From Alphaproteobacteria bacterium (GTDB lineage: Bacteria; Pseudomonadota; Alphaproteobacteria; UBA3830): DNA of 40,824 nt. Shown here piece by piece: positions 1 to 7,731 of the stretch (position 1 is its first letter; each line of letters begins with the position of its first letter). A model generated the notes under the pieces. The model worked only from the letters and a program-made list of their open reading frames with translations, was not told the DNA's origin and ran no database searches. The stretch covers positions 1-40,824 of the forward strand of contig JAGCFW010000017.1 in NCBI GenBank assembly GCA_017649895.1. The letters run 5' to 3'. A program made the translations under genes and the position numbers.

Positions 1-1
1 C

Positions 2-169
2 TCTCTGCAAGAGCATCTTCTGGCCTTTATCGATGCGTACAATTTTGCAAAGCGATTGAAAACGTTGCATGGTCTGACGCCTTGGGAATTTATCGTTAAA
101 TTACGGAATTTACATCCTGAATTGTTTAAAATTGAACCAGACCTCTACAATATGGGACTGAACATCTAG
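2..169 (+). pseudogene. 3' end of IS481-type transposase (cut by window edge)
   Basis: An open frame enters from the left edge and encodes 55 residues before a TAG stop. It reads as the C-terminal end of an IS481-type DDE integrase, with the typical AYNFAKRLKTLHGLTPWEF stretch followed by a short charged tail. The catalytic core lies outside the window, so intactness cannot be judged. The stop is only a few bases from the end of an oppositely oriented IS982-type remnant, so two insertion sequences abut here. Family assignment rests on the recognisable C-terminal motif. Confidence 0.7.
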
Positions 170-718
170 CAAGTAGAAAGCAACCAAAGGTTTAGAAGGC
201 TTTAACTGATAAGCAGTGAGTGTAGAAATGATGTGCACGAGCATGTTTATAAAGGATCTATGCCTGGAGTGTTCCAGCATGAATTTGTTTTTGAGGTTGT
301 CGAAAACCGTCTCGACGAGAGAGCGTTTGCGCAGAAGAATTTTCTCTTCGAACGACATCAAAATATTTTTCATTGAGCGTTTTATCCCCATGATTATTTT
401 CAATCCCCGAGCCATCAAACGAAGAAACAAATCCTTGCTGATATACCCTTTGTCCGCAAGATCCCTTCATATTTACTGTCATTTGAGGCACCACCGACCG
501 ATTGTCCGCATTGCCTTTCGCAAGTTTTGCGTTCATTAAATTTCCTTTATCATCGATAATTATGTGCAATTTGAAACTGAAAAACCAACCTTTTGTCGAT
601 TTCCCTCTTTTAGCCAATCCCTTGAAAACTTTGTTTCTGTAAATCCTTTTTGGACGGCATACATTCAGCGAAGTCGAATCGATGTACGCGATCTTGCTTC
701 TATTGGGGGATTGTAAAT
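170..718 (-). pseudogene. IS982-family transposase remnant, N-terminally truncated and frameshifted
   Basis: Read leftward, one frame gives YIDSTSLNVC then KRGKSTKGWFFSFKLH, the first half of an IS982-type DDE transposase. Near position 470 the homology jumps to another frame, which gives LADKGYIS and then KILLRKRSLVETVFDNLKNK. The three catalytic positions (D of YIDST, D of ADKGY, E of LVETV) are therefore all present but split over two frames. The join is explained by one extra G in the GGG near 470. The N-terminal helical region is missing to the right of 718, and the frame runs on into the neighbouring IS481 remnant at its end. It cannot make a working transposase unless frameshifting occurs, and the missing N-terminus argues for a dead copy. 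Confidence 0.8.
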
Positions 719-799
719 CAATTGAATTTATGCTTCACTGTTTGGCAGAGGGTAGTGAAAAATCTTTGTAGTTTGTGAGTTTTTGTTATAGGTGGTAAA

Positions 800-2098
800 A
801 TGAAACGAGCGGTGTTTTTGGCAACTTTAATGTATTCGTCAGCAGCGGTGTTCGGAATGCAGGTTCCGTTTGAATCTGTAATTGGAGATGTGTCCTCGGA
901 GAAAACAGAGCGGAAATTAGTAAAGGTAAAGGACATATCCGATAGCGATTCAGAAAGCACGGAAAGTGAAAAGATTAGTTATGACAATCTTGACCAGGGA
1001 AAAAGCTCCTCTCGTCCGAATTTTTTTTCAAAAATTGTACAGGAAAGATATGTGCTTCCGAGTGAGACCGCCAAGGAGTTGATAAAAACAGAATACATTC
1101 CGCCTGAAGAAAGAAATGCAAACTATTTCTCTAATGGCAATCAAACTAGTCGGAGGTTAACCCAGTCATGGAGTACAAGTAGTTCGGAGGATTCCTCAGA
1201 TAGCGATTTTAATAATGCGATTAGCGGAAGAGATTGGCATTCAGTCAGAGTTATTCCGGAGCCTTATTCCCTTCCAGACAATTCCGACAGCGATTCAGAG
1301 AATACGAGTAGTTCGGAGGATTCCTCAGATAGCGATTTTAATAATGCGATTAGCGGAAGAGATCGGCATTCAGTCAGAGTTATTCCGGAGCCTTATTCCC
1401 TTCCAGACAATTCCGACAGCGATTCAGAGAGTAAAAGTAGTAATAATTCTGACTATCAAGATGCTCGAGACTTTCATGTCCTAACGGAGTACGAAGTTGA
1501 TCAATTGCCCCCTAAGGGCAGAATTAAAGCCTTCATTATAAATAAGGGATTGGACATCAATAAGATTAATCGTTTTGGTGATCCTATTTTAGTATATGCG
1601 GCAAGTGAAGGTGATACGGATGTAGTAAAGGAGTTAATAGAAAATGGAGCTGATGTGAACAAGCGAGGTAAATACGGACACACGGCGCTAATATTGGCTT
1701 CTCTACATGGACATAAGTCTATAGTAGAATTTCTGCTGAATAACACAAATGTTGATATCAATATTGTAGATGACGCTGGATGTTCAGCATTAACGAGAGC
1801 GATAATGGAAGGACATATTGAAATAACGGATTTACTTCTAAAGAAAAATCCTGAACTCATTAATTTGAAAAACCAACACGGAAATACGCCGCTCTCTATC
1901 GCAATAGTCAATTGTCAAGAAGCACTTGCAAAATTTTTAATCGAAAATGGAGCAAAGGTCGGTGAAAAAGAGACCGATTTGCTGTATAATGCAGAATACT
2001 GGTTTAAAAATAAAAGAATCAAAGATGGAAGATCTTGCTCTGATCCTGAATTCTGGAAATCGGTCATCAAAAAATTGGAAGAAGAAAATCCGAATTGA
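800..2098 (+). CDS. Exported ankyrin-repeat protein with acidic Ser/Asp-rich linker
   Basis: The product has 432 residues. The first ~20 form a Sec-type signal peptide (Lys-Arg, then a hydrophobic core ending AAVFGM). Residues ~30-215 are low-complexity and rich in Ser, Asp and Glu, with two copies of a 43-residue unit at about residues 127-212 encoded by a 129-bp tandem duplication (1178-1306 and 1307-1435). About four ankyrin repeats follow (residues ~255-390, with GADVNKRGKYGHTALILAS and similar consensus segments). The ATG is preceded by AGGTGG. It faces AmpG1 tail to tail. Ankyrin repeats bind proteins; export plus the disordered acidic linker suggests a surface or effector protein, but no partner or enzyme activity can be read from the sequence. 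Confidence 0.85.
   Translation: MKRAVFLATLMYSSAAVFGMQVPFESVIGDVSSEKTERKLVKVKDISDSDSESTESEKISYDNLDQGKSSSRPNFFSKIVQERYVLPSETAKELIKTEYIPPEERNANYFSNGNQTSRRLTQSWSTSSSEDSSDSDFNNAISGRDWHSVRVIPEPYSLPDNSDSDSENTSSSEDSSDSDFNNAISGRDRHSVRVIPEPYSLPDNSDSDSESKSSNNSDYQDARDFHVLTEYEVDQLPPKGRIKAFIINKGLDINKINRFGDPILVYAASEGDTDVVKELIENGADVNKRGKYGHTALILASLHGHKSIVEFLLNNTNVDINIVDDAGCSALTRAIMEGHIEITDLLLKKNPELINLKNQHGNTPLSIAIVNCQEALAKFLIENGAKVGEKETDLLYNAEYWFKNKRIKDGRSCSDPEFWKSVIKKLEEENPN
1178..1435 (+). repeat. Two tandem 129-bp direct repeats inside the ankyrin gene
   Basis: Copies at 1178-1306 and 1307-1435 are nearly identical; the visible coding difference in the core is TGG versus CGG (Trp to Arg). The unit is exactly 43 codons, so duplication keeps the frame. 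Each unit starts with a Ser-Ser-Ser-Glu-Asp-Ser-Ser-Asp acidic patch and carries a HSVRVIPEPYSLPDNSDSDSE segment. Confidence 0.95.
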
Positions 2099-2128
2099 TG
2101 ATATCGTGTAACTGAAAAATAAAAGCAT

Positions 2129-3346
2129 TTAGTCAGATGATGTTTTCTTTTTTATTTTTCTCAGCAATACCAAATTCGGAATTATCAGCATCGGGACGAA
2201 GCAGAAGAATAATTTCCAACCCAAAAGGTTTGCAAAAATTCCCGAAACGGACATGAAGACCAACCCGGAAAGTTCATATAACGCCCAAAGCACGGCGTAG
2301 ATCGTAAGATCCGATACGATCGTATAAAAAAAGCCGAGAAAACAAGCAGTTACTGCTCCGCCGGAAAGCGCTTCGAGGGTAATAATCATGGTCAGGAGAG
2401 TGTTCTCTTTTCCGAATTCGGCCAGCAAAAGGTAGGCCAAAAAGGATATTGCGTGCAGAGACAAAATGAGGCGCATCGATCTTATCAATCCGAGTTTTTT
2501 AACCGCGTACCCTCCGAGAAAGCTTCCGACAATCACGGTGATCGATCCGTAAAACTGAATTATGTTTGCGATTTCGATTTTCGAAAATCCAACCTCGATG
2601 CAGAATATTCTGGACATCTTTTGCATCATAAAATCTGCGGATTTATACAGCCCTACTATCGCCAATAATTTTACACTGTGTTCCGTTTTTAAAAATCGCT
2701 TGATCGGAAGAAAAAATGATTTCAAATAAGATTGTTTCAGCGAAAAATCTTCGCGATTTTCGAAACTCTTTTGCGGCTCCTCAATAACAAAATTGATTAT
2801 CATAACTGCAAAAATCATCAGCGCCGCGAATAAATAAGCCGTTCGCCAATCGAAGAAATGCGCGACGTAAAGCGTTGAAACTTTTATAAAAATTGACCCC
2901 AGGCGATTTCCGAGATTCACGCAGCTTGCAATAAATCCGACTGAATCTTCTTTTTTTCCGACCAATTGATACGGATACAGCACAATATTTTTGCAACCGT
3001 CGGCAATGGCGACAAGAGACGCACCGAAAATCAACCAAAAAACATTTGTGGTCGGATTTGAATTCGCCATAATCACGATCCCGAAAATCAGAAAAACATA
3101 GGAGCAGGTCATCCAGCTTTTATAGCGACTCATTTTCTTGGACAGCATCGGAACATCGAAATTCTCAATGATCGGCCCCCACAAAAACTTCAGCATGAAA
3201 GGCCAATGAATGAAGGAAAACAATCCGATCAGCGTGTTGGAAATTCCGAGATCTTTGAGCCAATAATCGAGGATAGTGATGGTGAGCGGAAACGAAATTC
3301 CGTAACAAATACCTATAAAAATCTTACTCAGGTATCGCGACAACAA
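2129..3346 (-). CDS. AmpG-type MFS permease (AmpG1), N-terminus remodelled
   Basis: A 405-residue, 12-helix major facilitator of the AmpG/PAT branch, which in other bacteria imports anhydro-muropeptides for cell-wall recycling; members in intracellular bacteria may carry other solutes. The core clearly matches the 435-residue permease at 6424-7731 (both have a DYWLKD/DLWLKD element, LIG, a KFLWGP/KFLWAP element and an ADGC motif in helix 4). The frame has no ATG before the conserved region. The best start is TTG at 3346, preceded by GGAGAG, and both lie inside a copied piece of the other permease's 3' end. The first residues (LSRYL) therefore derive from the copied fragment read in another frame, and about 20 N-terminal residues found in AmpG2 are missing, including part of the first helix lead. 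It may be functional from TTG or may be a 5'-truncated pseudogene. Confidence 0.75.
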   Translation of the reverse strand: MLSRYLSKIFIGICYGISFPLTITILDYWLKDLGISNTLIGLFSFIHWPFMLKFLWGPIIENFDVPMLSKKMSRYKSWMTCSYVFLIFGIVIMANSNPTTNVFWLIFGASLVAIADGCKNIVLYPYQLVGKKEDSVGFIASCVNLGNRLGSIFIKVSTLYVAHFFDWRTAYLFAALMIFAVMIINFVIEEPQKSFENREDFSLKQSYLKSFFLPIKRFLKTEHSVKLLAIVGLYKSADFMMQKMSRIFCIEVGFSKIEIANIIQFYGSITVIVGSFLGGYAVKKLGLIRSMRLILSLHAISFLAYLLLAEFGKENTLLTMIITLEALSGGAVTACFLGFFYTIVSDLTIYAVLWALYELSGLVFMSVSGIFANLLGWKLFFCFVPMLIIPNLVLLRKIKKKTSSD

Positions 3347-3485
3347 TCTTGCTCTCCAGAATAATCTCTAAGCGACAATAGAATGATTAAACACGGGATA
3401 AAAGTCAATGGGATAAATAGAAAGAAGTTCGTCCATCCCAGAGCATCCGCGATAATCCCCGAAATTGTGCGGTAGAAAGTTTCGC
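3328..3485 (-). pseudogene. Orphan 3'-terminal fragment of an AmpG-type permease gene (repeat copy A)
   Basis: This ~158-bp stretch matches 6424-6581, the 3' end of the AmpG2 gene, without gaps; by eye I count about 10 mismatches. The translated 49 C-terminal residues (ending EQDCCRDT and the same stop) differ at very few positions, so most of the nucleotide changes are silent. That suggests the fragment diverged while still part of a working gene. It lies 11 bp beyond the stop of the ABC ATPase and runs into the start of AmpG1. Confidence 0.9.
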
Positions 3486-3496
3486 TTACTTTAACC

Positions 3497-4195
3497 CTAA
3501 GATGCAAAACAGCCGGTAGCAAATCCAATTCCCTGCTTACGAATTTTTCCCTTTTCCAAAATTGCGACATTGTTCTCAAATTGTTCAATGATTTGTGGGC
3601 TGTGAGTAATCATTAAGCAGGTTTTGCAAGTTTGTTTACTTTTTTCGTATACAATATTTATGATCTTCTCCGAGTTTGCACGATCGAGAGCTGCCGTGAT
3701 TTCGTCTAACAACAATATCTTCGAATCCGTTAGAAATACCATTGCTATGCTTAATGCCTGTCGTTGTCCTCCGGAGAGTTCGCCAGCATAACTATCAAGT
3801 CTGTCCTCCAAACCCATATCGAGCTCAATTAATTTTTCTCGAAATAATTCGTCTCGTTTTTCAGAACAACATGTTGACAATTTACGTTTTCTTCCACGCA
3901 TATAGGCTAAATTCATGTTTTCACGTAAGGTCATATTGCTGATAGTTCCGACCTTCGGATCCTGAAAAACATTCGCAATTAAATTGGCTCGCTGAAATTG
4001 AGTTTTATTCGTTACATCTTCATAGTCTACGAAAATACTGCCTTGAAATGGTTGTATTGCTCCTGATATTGTATTGAATAAGGTTGTCTTCCCTGCTCCA
4101 TTATCTCCCAAAACCATTAGAAATTCTCCCTTTTCCACGGTTAGGTTGAGATCAACTAACACTTCTCTGACATATATATTCTTCATCCTTAACAT
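3497..4195 (-). CDS. ABC importer ATP-binding subunit (PhnK/TrpX-system-like)
   Basis: A 232-residue ABC ATPase. Visible motifs are Walker A GDNGAGKTT (residues 30-38), a Q-loop VFQDP, the signature LSGGQ (140-144), Walker B ILLLDE (~159-164), a D-loop ALD and the H-loop MITHS. It is the energy subunit for the permease and binding protein encoded just upstream; its ATG lies within ATGTTAA, overlapping the permease stop by 7 bp, which implies translational coupling. It is short for the family (~250 residues). The segment between MKNIYV and REVLVDL is shortened, and the usual C-terminal region after the regulatory GKI is replaced by an unrelated-looking KQGIGFATGCFAS tail ending 11 bp from the AmpG2 fragment. 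The 3' end may have been altered by the recombination that placed the operon here. Confidence 0.85.
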   Translation of the reverse strand: MLRMKNIYVREVLVDLNLTVEKGEFLMVLGDNGAGKTTLFNTISGAIQPFQGSIFVDYEDVTNKTQFQRANLIANVFQDPKVGTISNMTLRENMNLAYMRGRKRKLSTCCSEKRDELFREKLIELDMGLEDRLDSYAGELSGGQRQALSIAMVFLTDSKILLLDEITAALDRANSEKIINIVYEKSKQTCKTCLMITHSPQIIEQFENNVAILEKGKIRKQGIGFATGCFAS

Positions 4196-5079
4196 TTTTT
4201 TCTCCGTCCCATTACAAAAATTATGAGCAACCCTGTAATAAAATTCATGTCTTGAGTTTTTAAACCTAACATATCACTGTTGATTGCGAGTGAGATAAAG
4301 ATTCTGTAGCAAATTGAACCGATTACGCAACACGCGAAAATTGAAAATATTCGAATCAAATTTCGCAATCCTATACTACACTTTAATTGATTGAAAAATT
4401 TGATTTTATCCAATAATTTTTCTCCGATAATTACTGATGCCAAACCAATTACCAAGCAACCTACTCCCTGTGAAACATCACAAAATCCTTGGTACTGAGT
4501 GAATACAGCACCACACATTCCAATCAATGCATTGCTGAGGATTAATCCGAGGAATATCATTGCATTCACGTTGATCCCGTTTGCTGCAGCAAATTTGCGA
4601 TTTTGACCTATCGATCTTAACCCTAATCCGAAATCACTATTCATGATGTAAGTTAATATAAGAAGCAGAATTCCGACAAAAAATACACTGATTATTAATG
4701 AATTTCCAAAAGAAAAGACAGTTTGTTCTCCAACCAACGAAATATTCGGGCTCTTTCCCAAAATACGCAGATTAACAGAATATAGCATAAACGCAATTAT
4801 GATCCCGCTCAGCAATGCATCGATTTTCAGCTTAACATTTAGCAGTCCTGTACAAAATCCAGCTAACCCACCCGCCACTGTTGCCACAAGTATTCCGACA
4901 AATGGATTGGCTCCATTTTTGATTAAAACCGCAGATACAACTGCTCCTGTCACAAAGCTTCCATCGCATGTCAGATCCGGAAAATCTATCGTACGAAAAG
5001 TTAAGTAAATCCCCAAAGCTAAAATTCCGTATATACATCCTATCTCGCTAGCAACTATAATTTCTTGAAAACTAATCAT
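4189..5079 (-). CDS. ABC importer permease subunit (BPD_transp_2 family)
   Basis: A 296-residue polytopic membrane protein with eight to nine hydrophobic segments. It resembles the permeases paired with ABC_sub_bind binding proteins (COG4120 group): an N-terminal GIYLTFRTIDFPDLTCDGSF element, GLRSIGQN, and the GLILSNALIGMCGAVFTQYQG segment shared with branched-chain amino acid type permeases. The ATG overlaps the binding-protein stop by 4 bp (ATGA) and the stop overlaps the ATPase start. Relatives with known or proposed substrates take up tryptophan or other aromatic or small solutes; the substrate here cannot be read from the sequence. Confidence 0.85.
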   Translation of the reverse strand: MISFQEIIVASEIGCIYGILALGIYLTFRTIDFPDLTCDGSFVTGAVVSAVLIKNGANPFVGILVATVAGGLAGFCTGLLNVKLKIDALLSGIIIAFMLYSVNLRILGKSPNISLVGEQTVFSFGNSLIISVFFVGILLLILTYIMNSDFGLGLRSIGQNRKFAAANGINVNAMIFLGLILSNALIGMCGAVFTQYQGFCDVSQGVGCLVIGLASVIIGEKLLDKIKFFNQLKCSIGLRNLIRIFSIFACCVIGSICYRIFISLAINSDMLGLKTQDMNFITGLLIIFVMGRRKKC

Positions 5080-6020
5080 TTTTTCACCTCATAAACTTTC
5101 TTTGCTTGCTCGATTATCGAGTCAGGAATTTTTAAAACGCTCTTTGTATTTACATACAATTCTGTTGTATCTGGATACTGAATTTTAATATTGTTTATAT
5201 CCTTTCCTTCAGCTATTTGCTGTACAAGCTTTCCTGTTTGTACTCCAATGTTGTATTGATTTGGCCCCAAAGCCGCAACACAACCTTTTTCAACTTGATC
5301 TGTATCACTAACATAAACGGGAATATTATTTTGAGCGCAAGTTTCAACAATGGTTTCCATTCCGCTTAACGCCATGTTATCGTTACTGATGAAAACCGCA
5401 TCTACTCCTTTCTGCGTTTTTTCGAGAGCTTGCGGAAGTTCTGAAATCTTAGAGATTCCCTGAACAATCAGTTGAATACCCATGTTTTCACAGATTGGTT
5501 TGATCCTCTCGATAATCGATGATGAATTCGCCTCTCCAGTGTTGTAAATCATGCCGAGTTTATTTAAGTTGGGTTGAATTTGTCGAAACAACTCCAACTG
5601 CGGTTTTAAGTCGACGAAATTTGATACGCCTGTCATGTTCGAATTACTGAAATCTGATGCAATATCTGCAGGATTAGTTACAGAACTAAAAACGACTTTT
5701 GTTTGCGTGTTTTTCGTAAATTTGTACGCAGCTTGAGAGGGAACAGTACCAATTGTAACGATGACATCTGCATTAGATCCGACGAATTTCGCGATAATTT
5801 GCGATGCTAAAGCAATCTGTCCCTGACATGTTTCAACCACAACTTCATATTTCTTTCCTTTTTGAGAATTGAGATAATCTGTCATCCCTCTAACAACAGA
5901 ATTCAACGCCTCGTGTTCTATTACTTTGCAAACTTTAATCTTCACAACTTCGTTGCTACTCGTGGAATTGTAAACCAAAAATGAAAACAGCACCAGCGCT
6001 GTCCAAATGAGTCTTTTCAT
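5076..6020 (-). CDS. ABC importer substrate-binding protein (ABC_sub_bind family)
   Basis: A 314-residue periplasmic binding protein, first gene of the importer operon. The N-terminus is a Sec signal peptide (KRLIWTALVLFSFLVY) without a lipobox Cys. The mature part has the two-lobe pattern of PF04392 proteins: an IVAKFVGSNADVIVTIGT-like first-lobe segment, TKVVFSSVTNPADI, then the VDAVFISNDN and VAALGPNQYNIG elements of the second lobe. I chose the ATG at 6020 because GGAGG lies seven bases upstream; an in-frame ATG at 6032 precedes that ribosome site. The ribosome site is itself buried in an 8-bp hairpin (6026-6045). The substrate is unknown; tryptophan-type or other small solutes are possible by family. 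Confidence 0.88.
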   Translation of the reverse strand: MKRLIWTALVLFSFLVYNSTSSNEVVKIKVCKVIEHEALNSVVRGMTDYLNSQKGKKYEVVVETCQGQIALASQIIAKFVGSNADVIVTIGTVPSQAAYKFTKNTQTKVVFSSVTNPADIASDFSNSNMTGVSNFVDLKPQLELFRQIQPNLNKLGMIYNTGEANSSSIIERIKPICENMGIQLIVQGISKISELPQALEKTQKGVDAVFISNDNMALSGMETIVETCAQNNIPVYVSDTDQVEKGCVAALGPNQYNIGVQTGKLVQQIAEGKDINNIKIQYPDTTELYVNTKSVLKIPDSIIEQAKKVYEVKK

Positions 6021-6025
6021 ATTTA

Positions 6026-6045
6026 CCTCCAAAATTATTTGGAGG
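6026..6045 (-). promoter_or_regulatory. Hairpin enclosing the Shine-Dalgarno of the importer operon
   Basis: The bases form a perfect inverted repeat: CCTCCAAA, a 4-base loop, and TTTGGAGG. In the leftward mRNA the GGAGG of the 3' arm is the ribosome binding site of the binding-protein gene, and the 5' arm is an exact anti-Shine-Dalgarno. The start codon follows five bases after the stem. Such a structure could hold translation low until melted or bound. Confidence 0.75.
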
Positions 6046-6046
6046 A

Positions 6047-6423
6047 AGCGATTTCTCTCAGCATAGTTCTATAGCTATCATTGCTTTCATCATTAAGATG
6101 ACCAAATAAAACCACTGGTCACTACACAACACGTCTCGATAATCTAATTATTTTTGTCGAAATTTTTAACAAGAGCTTTTCGAATGAAGAGAAAAAATCA
6201 ACAGAACCCAAGATCTTTCTCAGAACAGAGATAAGCAACTGCTAAAAACAAACGCATCTTATCACTATGATGATGATCGTCTTCCATCGCTTCCTCTTTT
6301 CCAAAAAACCAAAATTCCTATACGAACTGACTTATATCAAACATCAGCCACGCGAGCTTCATGCTATACATAAAAAGCAAAAATATCAAGGAATAAATAA
6401 AACTAATTTCAACATAAAAAACT
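6047..6423. other. Intergenic leader between AmpG2 and the importer operon
   Basis: 377 bp without a convincing gene. It should hold the importer promoter and leader, and the end of the typA-AmpG2 transcript. I see no strong terminator after AmpG2 and no clear -35/-10 pair. A rightward open frame at 6267-6467 has low-complexity composition and no ribosome site. A possible 11-codon leftward leader frame (MMKAMIAIELC) ends close to the hairpin, but nothing marks it as real. Confidence 0.5.
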
Positions 6424-6581
6424 TCAGGTATCGCGACAACAATCTTGCTCTCCAGAATAATCTCTAAGCGACAACAGGATGATTAAACACGGGATAAAAG
6501 TCAATGGAATAAATAGAAAGAAGTTCGTCCAACCCAACGCATCCGCGATAATTCCCGAAACGGTGCGGTAGAAAGTTCCGC
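6424..6581 (-). repeat. Direct repeat copy B (3' end of AmpG2) flanking the importer operon
   Basis: Same orientation as copy A at 3328-3485, exactly 3096 bp apart. The two copies bracket the three-gene ABC importer operon and its leader. Copy B is the native 3' end of the intact AmpG2 gene, including its stop codon. Confidence 0.9.
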
Positions 6582-7731
6582 CCAAATCGTAAAATGCCCA
6601 AAGCAGCGCGTACTGTGTCGCAGCATAATTTCTGTTGCTCATGCTGTAAAGAAAGGCAACAAAGGCGGTCGTAACAGCTCCGCTGGTAACATTTTCGACA
6701 AAAACCGAAAAGTAGAACATTGGAAGATTTTTCCCAACAGCTGCCAGTGCGACGTAGCATAAACAAGATACTGCGTGAATTATTCCGAATCGGATCATCG
6801 ATCTGATTATACCCAGCTTTTTAATAAAAAAGCCGCCGATAACTCCTCCGAACAATGTCGCGATACTTCCGAAAACCTGCACGACATTTGCGATGTCCAA
6901 AATCGAAAAACCTAAATCCATGTAAAACAACCGTGCCATTTTTTGCGCGAGAATATCCCCGGCGCGATAAAGCACGATCACGGCGATGAAGCTTTTCCAG
7001 TCGGGCTGCTTCATGAAATTCTTGAAAGGATCGAACAAACATTGCTGCATCGTGGAGGCGATAATTTGCAACGGCCCTTGCTTTCCGTCAATATTCGATA
7101 CCATTTTGTTCGGCTTCGGCTCGTCTATTTTTAAAATGAAAAATGTGCAAACGAAAATCGAAAATGCCATAGTGAAATAAGCGGCGTTCCATCCGAAATA
7201 ATGGGCAAGGTACAAGGTGATGCTTTTGGAAAACAGTAATCCCGTGCGATATCCGAAAACATAAACTCCTGCCGTCGGGCCGTACATCTGTGAATCGGTT
7301 TTCGACAATTGAAACGTGTACAGCGACATGTCTTGGCAGCCATCAGCGAAAGCAACAAGAGATGTGAAAAACAGCAAGCGGAACAAGCTTGAATTCGGAG
7401 ATGAAGTCGCCATTCCGATAACTCCGACGAAAAGCAACAGCTGACTGGCGATCGCCCATCCTTTTCGCTGTCCGAACATCTTGGATAAAAACGGGAAGTT
7501 AAATTTCTCAATAAACGGCGCCCACAGAAATTTGAAAGCAAACGGAAATTGCAGCAGGGTTATGATTCCGATCAGCGAATTGGACAAGCCGTAATCCTTG
7601 AGCCACAAATCCAATATCGCCAACCGCAGCAGAAAAGGGACTCCACAGGTGAACCCGATGAAAAACTTCGAGCTCAACCCCTTTTTAAAATAAACATCAA
7701 TAAAGTCGTCAAAAAGCGACGCTAATTTCAT
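6424..7731 (-). CDS. ampG: AmpG-type MFS permease (AmpG2)
   Basis: A 435-residue, 12-helix major facilitator of the AmpG/PAT group. In gammaproteobacteria AmpG imports GlcNAc-anhydroMurNAc peptides for peptidoglycan recycling. Here the N-terminal DLWLKDYGLSNSLIG, KFLWAPFIEKF and FADGCQDMSLYTFQL segments are the characteristic parts; the ADGxQD element in helix 4 is typical of AmpG. It is the full-length paralogue of the shorter permease at 2129-3346. Its ATG overlaps the typA stop by 4 bp (ATGA), so the two are co-translated. Its last ~158 bp are copied beside AmpG1. Substrate assignment is by family; Rickettsia-type genomes carry several AmpG paralogues with unproven substrates. Confidence 0.82.
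   Translation of the reverse strand: MKLASLFDDFIDVYFKKGLSSKFFIGFTCGVPFLLRLAILDLWLKDYGLSNSLIGIITLLQFPFAFKFLWAPFIEKFNFPFLSKMFGQRKGWAIASQLLLFVGVIGMATSSPNSSLFRLLFFTSLVAFADGCQDMSLYTFQLSKTDSQMYGPTAGVYVFGYRTGLLFSKSITLYLAHYFGWNAAYFTMAFSIFVCTFFILKIDEPKPNKMVSNIDGKQGPLQIIASTMQQCLFDPFKNFMKQPDWKSFIAVIVLYRAGDILAQKMARLFYMDLGFSILDIANVVQVFGSIATLFGGVIGGFFIKKLGIIRSMIRFGIIHAVSCLCYVALAAVGKNLPMFYFSVFVENVTSGAVTTAFVAFLYSMSNRNYAATQYALLWAFYDLGGTFYRTVSGIIADALGWTNFFLFIPLTFIPCLIILLSLRDYSGEQDCCRDT

Noticed and set aside
6267-6467. Rightward 66-codon frame in the intergenic leader
   Set aside because: No ribosome site, no recognisable features, and it runs into the 3' end of AmpG2 on the other strand.
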